Positions 27,592 to 38,800 of a DNA stretch of 47,924 bases are shown piece by piece (positions within the stretch are counted from its first letter, which is position 1; every line of letters starts with the position of its first letter). The notes beneath the pieces are model-generated. The model saw only the letters and a list, made by a program, of their open reading frames with translations. It was not told the origin of the DNA and did not search any database. Both the position numbers and the translations under genes were made by a program. This stretch comes from Candidatus Ghiorseimicrobium undicola (lineage in GTDB: Bacteria > Omnitrophota > Gorgyraeia > Ghiorseimicrobiales > Ghiorseimicrobiaceae), in assembly GCA_002796125.1 (NCBI GenBank), contig PCWA01000014.1, positions 1-47,924 of the forward strand, written 5' to 3'.

Positions 27592-28890
27592 TTGAAGCAT
27601 AACATTCCAACAATTAATCCTACTCTTGAAATTTCGCGCCCCGCCCGCGAAAATCGCCAATTACGCGGGTGGGGCGCTGTCTGGAAACATCCTAAAACAA
27701 AAAAAATAAATTCTGAGGCGCTTGCGCCTAATGACCTGCTTGCGCTTAAGATAGCCTCTGAAGGCAGCCGTTTTAAGCCGGAAAAATACCGCCGCATGAT
27801 TTTACCGTCGCGGGTTAATTTATTGCTGGCTAAAGCGGTCAATAAAGGCCTGCTGATTTCGCCGTTGCCTAAAATCAAAAGGCATGGCCGTAATTTAAGT
27901 ATTCCCGATAGGCTGCGTTACGCCGATACATTTACCCTGCAGTGGCATATCACCAATGCCTGCGGCCTTCATTGCCGGCATTGTTACGACAGAACAAAAC
28001 GTTCGCGCCTTGCTCTGCCGGGCGGAATAAAAATCCTGGCTGATTTGAGCAAATTTTGCCTGAAATACCGCGTGCGCGGCCACGTTTGCTTCACCGGCGG
28101 AAACCCTTTTCTTCATCCTCATTTCCAGCGGCTTTACCGTAAAGCATCCGGCTATGGTTTTTCTACGTCTATCCTTGGAAACCCCGTCAGCGAGCATGAG
28201 CTTGTAAAGATTATTGACATCCAGATGCCGGGCTATTTTCAGGTAAGCCTGGAGGGGTTGGCCGCGCATAATGATCAAATACGCGGCAAGGGCCATTTTA
28301 GACGAACGCTTAAATTTCTTAAAACTCTGCGCCGGTTGAATATTTCATCGGCGGTCATGCTCACTTTGACTGAAAATAATATTAATGAAGTAATTCCCTT
28401 GGCGGATAAACTTAGAAAATATGCCGATTACTTTACTTTTAACCGGCTTTCATCAGCAGGAGAGGGAGCGGCGCTTAACTTACCGGATAAAAAGAAATAC
28501 GCGGAATTCCTGAAAAAATACGTAAGCAAGTCCCGGCAAAATCGCATAATTGGCTTTAAGGACAACTTGATAAATATCGTTTTAAAGAAGCGCAAAATGC
28601 GGCTTTTTGACGGCTGTACGGGTTACGGCTGCGGCGCGGCATTTAATTTTCTTGCCGTGCTTAGCGATGGCGAAGTACATGCCTGCCGGAAATTCTCATC
28701 GCCGCTGGGAAATATTTTTAAAACCAGGCTATCAAAGATATACGAGTCCGGCGCAGCCAAACGCTATCGCCGGGGCGCGAAGGAATGCGCGGCATGTAAT
28801 ATCCGGCATGCCTGCGGCGGATGCCTTGCCGCAGGATACAGTAAAGGCATTAAAATTTTTGATAAACGCGACCCTTATTGTTTCTACTGA
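27592..28890 (+). CDS. sbtM: Radical SAM/SPASM peptide maturase, SbtM-like
   Basis: NACGLHCRHCYDR (CX3CX2C); FTGGNPFLHP; GCTGYGCGAAFNFLAVLSDGEVHACRKFSSPLGNI; CAACNIRHACGGC...DPYCFY SPASM cysteines; TTG start. Confidence 0.82.
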   Translation: MKHNIPTINPTLEISRPARENRQLRGWGAVWKHPKTKKINSEALAPNDLLALKIASEGSRFKPEKYRRMILPSRVNLLLAKAVNKGLLISPLPKIKRHGRNLSIPDRLRYADTFTLQWHITNACGLHCRHCYDRTKRSRLALPGGIKILADLSKFCLKYRVRGHVCFTGGNPFLHPHFQRLYRKASGYGFSTSILGNPVSEHELVKIIDIQMPGYFQVSLEGLAAHNDQIRGKGHFRRTLKFLKTLRRLNISSAVMLTLTENNINEVIPLADKLRKYADYFTFNRLSSAGEGAALNLPDKKKYAEFLKKYVSKSRQNRIIGFKDNLINIVLKKRKMRLFDGCTGYGCGAAFNFLAVLSDGEVHACRKFSSPLGNIFKTRLSKIYESGAAKRYRRGAKECAACNIRHACGGCLAAGYSKGIKIFDKRDPYCFY

Positions 28891-28914
28891 TAAAAATAAA
28901 AATCCAGATATATG

Positions 28915-28943
28915 TTGAGAAGCTTGGTTATATAAGGTATAAT
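28915..28943 (+). promoter_or_regulatory. Candidate promoter for the mscS-like gene
   Basis: TTGAGA (28915-28920), 17-bp spacer, TATAAT (28938-28943). Confidence 0.7.
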
Positions 28944-28963
28944 TTAACATCTGGGAGATGAGT

Positions 28964-29602
28964 ATGGCGCAAAATAACAGCAAGGTAAGCCGGGAAATCA
29001 TTAAAAAAACGCTTTACCCGGCGCTTTTATTCTTACTATTTATAGCGGTATATATATTGTACAAGTGTAAGATCGCGCCGTTTTTGTCTTACGAATTCCG
29101 CGCTGAAATCAAAAAATACACTGGTACGCTGCTCATTATTTGTATCGCGTTTTTTCTTCAGCGCCTGGCAGGCGCGCTTTCTGAATGGTATCGGGCTAAT
29201 TTCGCCGCAAAAACTTCCAGCCATCTTGACGACGACCTGATACCTCTTTTCCGCCGGGGGCTAAAGGTGCTTATCTGGATACTGGCCCTTTTGGTTTGCC
29301 TGCCGCTATACGGGATAAATATCAGCGCCTTAATTGCCACCTTAGGCGTTGCTTCTCTTGCCATCGCGCTTGCCGCCCAGGACACAATCGCCAATATTAT
29401 AGCCGGTTTTTTAATTATGATCGACAGGCCTTTCCGCGAAGGCGATAAAATAAAGCTTCCCAGTGGTGAAGTCGTCACTGTTTACGATATCGGCGTGCGG
29501 CGCTCCAAATTTATCGCCGAAGACAAAGGCGTCGTGATTATGCCTAACTTGGAATTAAGCAAGAGCAAAATCGTTAATTATACCTACGGAGAAAGACTCT
29601 GA
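28964..29602 (+). CDS. MscS family mechanosensitive ion channel (short)
   Basis: LIATLGVASLAIALAAQDTIANIIAGFLIMIDRPFREGDKIKLPSGEVVTVYDIGVRRSKF. GGGAG RBS favours ATG 28964 over 28958. Confidence 0.88.
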   Translation: MAQNNSKVSREIIKKTLYPALLFLLFIAVYILYKCKIAPFLSYEFRAEIKKYTGTLLIICIAFFLQRLAGALSEWYRANFAAKTSSHLDDDLIPLFRRGLKVLIWILALLVCLPLYGINISALIATLGVASLAIALAAQDTIANIIAGFLIMIDRPFREGDKIKLPSGEVVTVYDIGVRRSKFIAEDKGVVIMPNLELSKSKIVNYTYGERL

Positions 29603-29606
29603 CCCT

Positions 29607-30257
29607 ATGTTTAAAGGCGCCATTTTTGACGTTGATGGAGTGATTGTTGACACGGTGCCGCTTCATTTCGCGGCGTGGGAAAAAATGTTTTCTGAATACG
29701 GAATAAATTTTACTTTTGAGGACTATAAGCATAAAGTTGACGGCATACCCAGAAATGACGGAGCACGAGCGATATTGAGCGGCTTAAACGATGAAGAGAT
29801 AAAAGAAGCGGCGACAAAAAAACAGGGGTATTTTTTGCAATCAGTGGAAACGGAAAATATTCCTGCCTATCCCACCACAATCCAGCTTGTAAAAGAATTC
29901 AAAAAAGCCGGTAAAAAAATTGCCTTTGCTTCATCCAGTAAAAATTGCAAGCTTATCTTAACAAAAATCGGCGTTATTCAGCTTGCCGACACTATCGTAG
30001 ACGGCAATGATATAACCCGCGGAAAGCCCGATCCGCAGATTTTTCAAATTGCCGCTGATAGGTTAGGCTGCGCTTATGCTGAATGCGTTGTTTTTGAAGA
30101 CGCGGTTTTGGGCGTTAAGGCGGCAAAAAACGGCGGCATGGCATGCGTGGGCGTAGACCGTTATAATCATCCGCAAAGATTAAAAGACGCGGATATCGTT
30201 GTGGATGATTTAAACGCGCTCGATAGCGCTAAAATTGAAAGGTTGTTTAAAGGATGA
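29607..30257 (+). CDS. HAD family hydrolase, beta-phosphoglucomutase-like
   Basis: GAIFDVDGVIVDTVPLHFAAWEKMF; FASSSKNCKLIL; GKPDPQIFQIAADRLG; VFEDAVLGVKAAKNGGM. Confidence 0.92.
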   Translation: MFKGAIFDVDGVIVDTVPLHFAAWEKMFSEYGINFTFEDYKHKVDGIPRNDGARAILSGLNDEEIKEAATKKQGYFLQSVETENIPAYPTTIQLVKEFKKAGKKIAFASSSKNCKLILTKIGVIQLADTIVDGNDITRGKPDPQIFQIAADRLGCAYAECVVFEDAVLGVKAAKNGGMACVGVDRYNHPQRLKDADIVVDDLNALDSAKIERLFKG

Positions 30258-32590
30258 GGGATTTTTATTCGCAGTTTAATACCGGCTACAGCTGGCTGAT
30301 TAAAGGAGAAGGGTGGGTCCGAGAGCTGCAGGGGATTCGTGAAACTCAATTTGCCCTCGGCAACGGATTTTTGGGCAGCCGCGCTGTCCTTGAAGAGATG
30401 CCGCATGATGCTAAGAGCGGCACTTACATCGCCGGCCTGTACGATAAAATCGGCTCGCAGGTTTCTGAGCTGGTTAATTTGCCCAACCCTTTTAATTTTC
30501 ATATAAGTTTCGGGGGAGAAAAATTAGGCGTTGTTTCCATGGATACCGTTGAGCACAGGCGGATATTAAATTTGCGAAACGGCACATTGTACCGCCACAG
30601 CGTTTTTCAGGATGCCAAGAAGCGCAGATATGATTACCAGAGCCTGCGTTTTCTTTCCATGCATAATAAGAATGTCGGCCTGATGCAGATTGCCCTAACG
30701 CCTTTGGACAGTTCGGTAACGGCAACCATACAGACCGGGATAGACACGAGCGTTTATAATTCCGGGACGGTAACCGAAGGGCGCAAGAAACATTTTCATA
30801 TCAAAGAAGTGGGGCAATTTAACAACGCGGGGTATTTGGCGGTGGAGACGCTGAATAAGCAGCATACCGTGATTTTCCGCAGTGGATTTTATTACCATAC
30901 CAAAGGCAAGAAGATTGCCGCCGAGGATAACGTATTTGAACTAAAGCTGCGCAAAGGCCAGACCGTGATATTCACGAAGATTTTTTATATAACAGCGATT
31001 CCTGCCGGCCGGCCGATAGACAAAGAAAAAGAGTTAATTGAAAAAAAATTTCAGAAATCTTTTAAAGCCAGTTTCGCTAATCTACTCAACAATCATATTC
31101 GGGCATGGGAAAAATTATGGGATATGGCCGAGGTGTCAATCTGGGGCGACCCGGAGATTGAAAAAAATTTCCGTTTTAATATTTACCACATGCTAATCTG
31201 CGCCCCGAATGACGGGGGCATTTCGAGTATCGGTGCCAAAGGGCTTACCGGTGAAGGTTATCGCGGGCATGTGTTTTGGGATACGGAGATTTTCCTCCTG
31301 CCGTTCTATCTTTATATCCTGCCGCAGACGGCAAAAAATATCCTTCTCTACAGGTACCGGCGCCTGGATGCCGCCCGCAGAAACGCGAAAAAATCAGGTT
31401 TTAAGGGGGCGATGTTTCCATGGGAGTCTGCCGCAAGCGGCGTCGATGAAACGCCCGGATGGGCAAAAGACTTAGACGGTAAAATTATAAAGATACATAC
31501 GGGCAAAATCGAACACCATATATCCGCGGATATCGCTTACGCGTTTTATCATTATTACAACGTAACCGGTGATGAAGAATTTTTGCGTAATTACGGTTAT
31601 GAAATAATCTTTGAGACGGCGCGTTTCTGGGCAAGCCGCCTAAAGTATAACAAGCGCCTGAATAAATATGAAATTAAAGACGTTATCGGCCCGGATGAAT
31701 TCCATGCCAACGTGGACAACAACGCCTTTACGAATATGATGGCGAAATGGAACCTGCTTATGGCGCATAAGCTTTTTCATAAACTAAAGCGTTCGGAAGC
31801 CCTGCTGCACAGCCGCATTAATCAAAAACTGTCGTTATTGCCGAAAGAAGTAAAGCAGTGGAAGGCGGCTGCCTCCCGCGTAAGCGTTAAAACTGATAAA
31901 AATTATGTATTCGAGCAGTTTGACGGATATTTTAAAAAACATAAAGTCCCCATTGTCGCCAAAGATGAAAACTATCTTCCGGTCATAACGGAAAAACTTA
32001 CCCCCCGCGATTATGAAAAAACACAGCTTGTGAAACAGGCGGATGTAATTATGCTTTTGTATCTTTTGGGCGATGTGTTTAATTACCGCACCAAAAGGAA
32101 CAATTACGACTATTATCTGGACAGGACGCTGCATAAATCTTCGCTGAGCTTTTCTATGCATGCCATAGTCGCCGCCGAGCTGGGTGATAAAGGCAGGGCA
32201 TACCGGTTTTTTAACGCGGCACTGCAGACCGACTTGAGCAATATTAATAATAATACCCACGACGGAATACACGCCGCCTGCATAGGGGGGACATGGCAGG
32301 CGCTGATAAACGGTTTTGCCGGGGTGCGCATCGTAAAAAATATGCTTTATATTTATCCCGACCTTCCCAAAACATGGCGCAAGGTTGTTTTTTCGCTGAA
32401 TTACCGCGGAAATATATTAAAACTGCAGGTCAAAAACGATAACGTAAAAATACAGGTGCTGGGGGCGAAAATAAGAGCAGGGAAAATACGCGTGAAAATA
32501 TTTAATATCCCGCGTGATTTATCGCCCAATAAAATATATAATTTCAGGAAAAAAACTTCCGCAAAGCGCCAGCCGGAATACTATTTGTGA
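30254..32590 (+). CDS. Glycoside hydrolase family 65 disaccharide phosphorylase
   Basis: ETQFALGNGFLGSRAVLEE; GYRGHVFWDTEIFLLPFY; KDVIGPDEFHANVDNNAFTNMMAKWNL; paired with beta-PGM. Confidence 0.92.
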   Translation: MRDFYSQFNTGYSWLIKGEGWVRELQGIRETQFALGNGFLGSRAVLEEMPHDAKSGTYIAGLYDKIGSQVSELVNLPNPFNFHISFGGEKLGVVSMDTVEHRRILNLRNGTLYRHSVFQDAKKRRYDYQSLRFLSMHNKNVGLMQIALTPLDSSVTATIQTGIDTSVYNSGTVTEGRKKHFHIKEVGQFNNAGYLAVETLNKQHTVIFRSGFYYHTKGKKIAAEDNVFELKLRKGQTVIFTKIFYITAIPAGRPIDKEKELIEKKFQKSFKASFANLLNNHIRAWEKLWDMAEVSIWGDPEIEKNFRFNIYHMLICAPNDGGISSIGAKGLTGEGYRGHVFWDTEIFLLPFYLYILPQTAKNILLYRYRRLDAARRNAKKSGFKGAMFPWESAASGVDETPGWAKDLDGKIIKIHTGKIEHHISADIAYAFYHYYNVTGDEEFLRNYGYEIIFETARFWASRLKYNKRLNKYEIKDVIGPDEFHANVDNNAFTNMMAKWNLLMAHKLFHKLKRSEALLHSRINQKLSLLPKEVKQWKAAASRVSVKTDKNYVFEQFDGYFKKHKVPIVAKDENYLPVITEKLTPRDYEKTQLVKQADVIMLLYLLGDVFNYRTKRNNYDYYLDRTLHKSSLSFSMHAIVAAELGDKGRAYRFFNAALQTDLSNINNNTHDGIHAACIGGTWQALINGFAGVRIVKNMLYIYPDLPKTWRKVVFSLNYRGNILKLQVKNDNVKIQVLGAKIRAGKIRVKIFNIPRDLSPNKIYNFRKKTSAKRQPEYYL

Positions 32591-32602
32591 GGGGGGTAGA
32601 GT

Positions 32603-33784
32603 ATGTCTAAACGAAAATTACATATCGCGCATGTCCATTGGGGATTTCCCCCAATAATTGGAGGGGTTGAAACTCATCTTACCATTCTGCTCCCAAGCCT
32701 TATTAAAATGGGCAATAAAGTAAGCCTGCTTACCGGTTCGTTTGAAGGCGCCAAGGCCGAAGATACATATGAAGGAGTAAAGGTATTCCGTCAGCCGATA
32801 ATGGATTTAAACTGGCTGGGCAAACGGGGGATTAACGGAGGGCTTGCCGAAGAAGTAAACGGCGTATTTAAAAAATTCATAGACAAAAACAAGCCTGACT
32901 GCATTCACGTGCATAATATGCATTATTTCAGCAAGATTCATGCCGCGGCCCTGCAGAAATTTTCCAAAAAATTGGGCATCCCGCTTATTTTAACAGCCCA
33001 TAATGTCTGGGATGATAACTTATTCCTAGACCTTACCAACGAAATTAGATGGACGCATATTATCGCCGTAAGCCATTTTATAAAACGGGAAATTATCGGT
33101 ACTGGCTACAATCACCATAATATAACGGTTATCCATCACGGCATAGACCAGGATGCTTATTCGCCCAATTGCAGCCCGAAGGTAGCATTTAAAAAATACC
33201 CGATTTTAAAAGGAAAACGGGTGGTTTTTCATCCGGCGCGGATGGGCCTGGCTAAAGGATGCGATGTGAGTATAAAGGCGCTTAGGATTATCAAACAAAG
33301 GTTTCCCGATGTTGTCCTGGCGCTTGCCGGGACAAAAAATATCATTGACTGGACCCATTCACATCAAAAAGATATCGCCTATATGGTAAGCTTAGTCAAG
33401 TTCCTTAAATTGGAAAAGAACGTATTGATAGATACCTATAAGCTTAGCGATATGCCCACTTTATACGCGGCATCAAGCGTATGCGTTTATCCATCCACTG
33501 CTTCAGAGCCGTTCGGCTTAACCATGCTGGAGGCGCTTGCTTCCGCCCGCCCCATGGTAGTTACGGAAGCGGGGGGGATGCCGGAAATTATCCGTGACGG
33601 CATAAACGGTTTTGTTGTTCCGGTAAAGGATTTTGAGGCTTTGGCTTCACGCGTTATTCAACTGCTTGCCAATAACCAACTGCGCGAACGCCTTGGCTAT
33701 ACCGGCCGCCAAATTGTAGAGCAGCAATACACCAAAGAAATTATCACGGAAAACACCCTCAATCTCTACAGAAAGTTCGTATAA
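32603..33784 (+). CDS. Glycosyltransferase family 1/4
   Basis: HVHWGFPPIIGGVETHLTILLPSL; FHPARMGLAKGCDVSIKAL; VYPSTASEPFGLTMLEALASARPMVVTEAGGMPEII. Confidence 0.93.
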   Translation: MSKRKLHIAHVHWGFPPIIGGVETHLTILLPSLIKMGNKVSLLTGSFEGAKAEDTYEGVKVFRQPIMDLNWLGKRGINGGLAEEVNGVFKKFIDKNKPDCIHVHNMHYFSKIHAAALQKFSKKLGIPLILTAHNVWDDNLFLDLTNEIRWTHIIAVSHFIKREIIGTGYNHHNITVIHHGIDQDAYSPNCSPKVAFKKYPILKGKRVVFHPARMGLAKGCDVSIKALRIIKQRFPDVVLALAGTKNIIDWTHSHQKDIAYMVSLVKFLKLEKNVLIDTYKLSDMPTLYAASSVCVYPSTASEPFGLTMLEALASARPMVVTEAGGMPEIIRDGINGFVVPVKDFEALASRVIQLLANNQLRERLGYTGRQIVEQQYTKEIITENTLNLYRKFV

Positions 33785-33802
33785 AATAGAACGGATTCAA
33801 GC

Positions 33803-33875
33803 GGATGGCTGCGGATTTGGCAGATTAAAACATTCCGTCTGCATCCGTATAAATCCGCGGCATCCATTTTTTATT
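33803..33875 (+). terminator. Intrinsic terminator after the glycosyltransferase gene
   Basis: GGATGGCTGCGGATTT...AAATCCGCGGCATCC with inner GCAGA/TCTGC, followed by ATTTTTTATT. Confidence 0.8.
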
Positions 33876-33930
33876 GACAGGCATTATTTTTTTGTGGTAT
33901 ACTTAATATAGTAAATAGTTAATATAGTTA
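33874..33930 (+). promoter_or_regulatory. Promoter and candidate operator of the MarR-TolC-RND operon
   Basis: TTGACA (33874-33879), 18-bp spacer, TATACT (33898-33903); ATAGTAA/ATAGTTA/ATAGTTA repeats at 33908, 33915, 33924. Confidence 0.65.
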
Positions 33931-33950
33931 AATATTTAGGAGCTAAATTA

Positions 33951-34421
33951 ATGTCTTCCGTAAATACCGATAAAGATGGCCTTGAGCGATTCGCGGATTC
34001 AATGACGCGGATACTGCCGGTTTTTATGAAATCATTCGCCCAGAGGCGGACTGATGAGCTCTATAAGGGCAAAATAACCATGCAGCAGTTCGTAGCCCTG
34101 ACCTATTTAAATTACCACGCGGGCAAATACGGCGCCACCATGGGAGGCCTTGCCAAAAATCTATATGTGACTATGCCAGCGGTTACCGGGGTGGTGAACC
34201 GGCTTATTCGTTCCGGATACTGCATACGCTTAAGCGATGTCCGCGACCGGCGTATCGTGCGCGTGACAATAACTCCCAAAGGGGCGCGGCTGGTCCGTAA
34301 AATGTACCGCCAGCGCAAGGAAATGATAATGCGGATATTCGCCAAAATAAACCGGCATGACCGCGGCCAATATTTGCGCATCCTTAAGAATGTGGCGCAA
34401 ATTTTAAACGAGGAAGAGTGA
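33951..34421 (+). CDS. MarR family transcriptional regulator
   Basis: MGGLAKNLYVTMPAVTGVVNRLIRSGYCIRLSDVRDRRIVRVTITPKGARLV. Confidence 0.93.
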   Translation: MSSVNTDKDGLERFADSMTRILPVFMKSFAQRRTDELYKGKITMQQFVALTYLNYHAGKYGATMGGLAKNLYVTMPAVTGVVNRLIRSGYCIRLSDVRDRRIVRVTITPKGARLVRKMYRQRKEMIMRIFAKINRHDRGQYLRILKNVAQILNEEE

Positions 34422-35896
34422 TGAAACGCCGCGCTTTGTTTTTAATAGCCGTGTTTTTTTATTTTGTGGGTTCGCCCGGCGCGCATGCGGCTGATGATCC
34501 GGCTCAGGCGGTCTCTTTGTCGCTGGACGAGGCAACAGTCATGGCGCTTGAAAATAATATTGACATACAACTTGCCAAATACGACGCTTATATCAAAGAC
34601 AATGATTTACTGGCGGCTGAGTCGGTTTTTGATACGATTATATCCGGCAAAATCGCCTACCGCGATAATCAAAGCCGGCAGGCGTCCACGATATTCGGCA
34701 CAAAAGCGGCGACAAACGAGTACGAATTGTCCGGCAAGAAAAAACTGCCGACCGGGACAACGCTTACAACCGGTTTGTCTCTTGAGCGCGACTGGACGAA
34801 TTCCGCCTTTGCCACCACGAATCCCAGCCATGACATTAAAGCCGATATCGGGATAGCGCAGGAGCTTGGGAAGAATTTTTTCGGGCTTATTGACCGCGGA
34901 AATATTAAGATAACCAAGCTTGATATCCAGAATTCTTCATATACCAGCCTTGATAAAATTGAGTTTTTTCTGGCAGAAGCCCAAAGGGCATACTGGAAGT
35001 TAATTCTTGAGTGGGAAAACCTGAATATTGAACGTCAAATGCTTGAAAAAGCCGAAGACCTGCTCTTGCTTCACGTGGAAAAAGAAAAAATCGGCCTGAT
35101 GGAGGCGCCGCAGATACTGGCATCGGGAGCTAATTTAAAACAAAGGGAGAACGAAGTACTTCTTGCCGAAAACTCCCTAAAGGTAGCATCAAACGACTTG
35201 CTTTATAAATTAAATTTAGATCCCGATAAGGTAACAATTGCTCCGCTCAGCAGCCTACTGGTCGATACGCGCGTTGCCGATTACATAGAATCATTAAAGA
35301 CTGCCATAGCATACCGCCGGGATTACTTAAGCGCTAAAAATGAAGCGGAAAGTAAAAATATAAAATTTTCCTTAAAAAAGAACAGTTTGTGGCCGGAAAT
35401 AAGCCTGGAATTGACCTTCTCGCGAAACGGCTTAGACAAAGAATATAAGGAAGCATTTGGCAATATCTTAAACGAAGATAATCCGGAATATTACGCCGGC
35501 CTGACCTTTTCCTTCGCGCTGGAAAATAAAGACGCCCGGTCCGAATTTAATAAAGCGAAGCTGGACAAGGCGCGGCAGATTTTAAAAATAAAAGGCATCG
35601 AGCGGAAGATTGTCATTGATATAAAAGATAAAATCGATACCCTTGCCGTCTATATTCACGCGGCGCGAAACGCCAAAGATATAGTTAAGCTGCAGGATGA
35701 TAAACTTAAGGCTGAAGAACGGCGTTTCCGCTCAGCCCGCTCGGATACGGATACGATCATAAGGTACCAGGAAGACCTTCTGAAGGCGAGCCTGGCTTTT
35801 GCCCGGGCGCAATATAATGTTAAAATCGCCCGGATTGATTTGGCGCTGGCGGAAAATTCCCTGCTGGATAAATACTGGAAAGGTGAGTTGCGGTGA
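34418..35896 (+). CDS. TolC family outer membrane protein
   Basis: VSLSLDEATVMALENNIDIQLAKYD; long helical repeats; signal peptide; next to RND pump. Confidence 0.9.
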   Translation: MMKRRALFLIAVFFYFVGSPGAHAADDPAQAVSLSLDEATVMALENNIDIQLAKYDAYIKDNDLLAAESVFDTIISGKIAYRDNQSRQASTIFGTKAATNEYELSGKKKLPTGTTLTTGLSLERDWTNSAFATTNPSHDIKADIGIAQELGKNFFGLIDRGNIKITKLDIQNSSYTSLDKIEFFLAEAQRAYWKLILEWENLNIERQMLEKAEDLLLLHVEKEKIGLMEAPQILASGANLKQRENEVLLAENSLKVASNDLLYKLNLDPDKVTIAPLSSLLVDTRVADYIESLKTAIAYRRDYLSAKNEAESKNIKFSLKKNSLWPEISLELTFSRNGLDKEYKEAFGNILNEDNPEYYAGLTFSFALENKDARSEFNKAKLDKARQILKIKGIERKIVIDIKDKIDTLAVYIHAARNAKDIVKLQDDKLKAEERRFRSARSDTDTIIRYQEDLLKASLAFARAQYNVKIARIDLALAENSLLDKYWKGELR

Positions 35897-38800
35897 AAAA
35901 TATTGCCGAGTTTTCAGTAAAACATTCGCTATTCGTAAACCTGCTTTCGGTCTTTTTGGTGCTTGCGGGGCTGGTATCGCTTCTGCAGCTGCGCAGAGAA
36001 GCGTTTCCGGAGGTTTCATTTGATAAAGTTACCGTAACCACCATTTATAAAGGGGCTACTCCGGAAGAGGTTGAGCGGCTGGTCACCACGCCGCTTGAGA
36101 AGGAACTCAAGGAAGTTGACGATATAGATGAAATGGACTCTTCATCGCGCGAGGGTTTATCTACCATAGTCCTTACCATGAGCCCGGACGCGCGCGATAA
36201 GCGTAAAATCGTTGATGATATCCAGACCGCGATTGATAAAGCGGTGGACTTGCCGAAAGATACTGAAAAACCCCTTGTTACCGAAATCGTATCAAAAAAT
36301 ATTCCCGTTATAATAGTTTCCTTGAGCGGCAATATTAAGGAAAGCGAACTCCAGCAATACGCGCAGGAACTGGAAGACAGATTCCTGGATATTAACGGCG
36401 TAGCATTGGTGCGAAGGCGGGGTTTTCGCGAGCGCGAAATATGGATAGAAGCCGATTTGGATAAAATGAGAGATTTGCATGTATCTTTTGCCGAGATGCG
36501 CAACGCGCTTGACCAGCGTAATGTCGGCCTGCCGGCGGGGAACATCTATGCGGCAGAAGCGGTATTCAGCGTAAAGACCGAAGGGGAATTCTACACCAAG
36601 GAAGAAATAGAAAATGTGGTTATCCGTTCCAATGACGCCGGGGTGCAGCTTAAAATAAAAGATGTGGCAGGGGTTTCGGATACTTTTGAGGAAGAAACAA
36701 TAATAAACCAAACCGAGGGGACGCGCTCTATATACCTGGTAGTGATTAAAAAAGAAAAGGGCGATACTATAAATATCGTAAAAGACGTTAAAAAAACAAT
36801 AGAAGAGTTTAAGCTTTCCGCCCCAAAAACGCTAAAACTCGCCACTTTTTATGATATTTCATATTATATCAAGCGCCGGCTTAACGTCGTGCAATCCAAC
36901 GGTTTAATCGGGGCGATTCTGGTCGTTAGCGTGTTATTTATATTTTTACATCAGGTTCCGGCGATATTAACGGCTTTGGGCATACCGATTGCCATGCTGA
37001 GCACATTTTTTGTGATGAATTTACTCGGCATGAGCATTAACCTGATTACCATGTTCGGGCTGGTGGTGGTGCTTGGTATGCTGGTAGACGACGGCATTAT
37101 TATTTCTGAAAATATCTACCGCTACATTGAAGATGGCGTAGCTCCGCGGGAAGCCGCGATAAAAGGCGCCAGCGAAGTTATGGCGCCAGTGCTTTGTACT
37201 ATTCTAACGACACTCGCGGCGTTTACACCGCTTATGTTCATGACCGGGCTCCTGGGTAAATTTATTAAAGGGATCCCCGTAGTCGTCTGTATCGCCCTTC
37301 TGGCTTCTTTGATTGAGGCGTTTATTATCTTGCCGTCGCATATGGCTGACTTTGTAAAGACGCCGAAAAATCATCGCGAGTCGGAAAAAGGCAAGTGGCT
37401 TATCCGCATAACGGAAATTTACTCCCGCCTGTTGAAAAGAGCGCTAAAATACAGGTATCAGGTCTGCGCTGTAACATTCATACTTTTTATCGCGGCGTTG
37501 ATTACCGCCCGGTTTATGCCGTTCGTGCTTTTTGGCGGAAGAGGCGTTGAGCAATTCATGATCCGCGCCGAAACTGAGCTCGGGACGCCTCTAAAAAAAA
37601 CAGCCGAACTTATCAAGCCGGTAGAGAAATTTGTTGAGAGCCTGCCTAAGGAATACGTGGATACTTACGCCACTGAAATCGGCATACTTCAGGAAGAGCG
37701 CGGATATGATCCGGATGTAAACTACGGCAGCCACCTTGCGCAGGTAACAGTTTATCTTACGCCGGAACAGACGCGTAAAAAGGGGGCAAACGAAATAATG
37801 GAAGAATACGCGCCGGAACTTGCTAAAATAGGCGGTTTCCAGAAGCTTTATTTTCAAAAATTCAGGGAAGGGCCGCCTGTAGGCAAACCTATATACGCCC
37901 GGGTCCGCGGCGATGATTATACAGTGATAAGTGAAATAGTTGATAAAATAAAAGCCTATCTTTCCGGATTATCCGGCACATCATCTATTGTTGACGGTTA
38001 TAATTTAGGTTATCAGGAATTACACGTGGTAGTTGACGAAGAGAAAGCCGCTAAGACTTACTTAAGCGTAAGCGATGTGGCGCTTGCCGTACGCAGCGCT
38101 TTTGAAGGCAGCGTCGTGACCTCTATTAAGCCTGTACGGGCGGAAGAAGAGATAGATGTGCGCATACGCTTAAAAGAAGGACAAAGGGACCAGCCGGATA
38201 TTTTAGAGAATATATTGGTTTCCAATAAATACGGAGATCTGATTACACTTAAAGATGTCGCCCATATTGAAGAAACTCAGGGCGTAAAAACCGTACGGCA
38301 TTTAGACGGCAGAAGGTTTGTATATGTCGCAGGAGAAGTGGATAATAAAAATATTACCTCCTCCAAAGCAAACGCGCTTATTGATAAAAAATTTAAAAAT
38401 ATAAGCGAAGAATACCCCGGATATTCTATCAGATACGGAGGCGAGCAGGAAGAAACCAGAAAATCGCTTATTAGTTTGGCTACGGCATTTATGCTTGCTT
38501 TTTTATTGATATTCCTTATACTCGCGACACAATTTAATTCTTTGGTCCAGCCATTTGTAGTCATGCTGGGTATACCCTTTGCCGTAATCGGCGTAATCAT
38601 AGCGCTTCTTTTGCATCATGAATCGTTTGGATTTTTTGTCATGATGGGTTTGGTCGGCTTAAGCGGCATAGTAGTTAATGATTCTATCGTACTTATGGAC
38701 TTTATAAACAAACTTAGGCGGCAGGGCAAGCCGAGGCGTGAATCTATTATCGAGGCCGGACGCCTGAGGCTTCGGCCGGTGATTCTTACTACCATTACCA

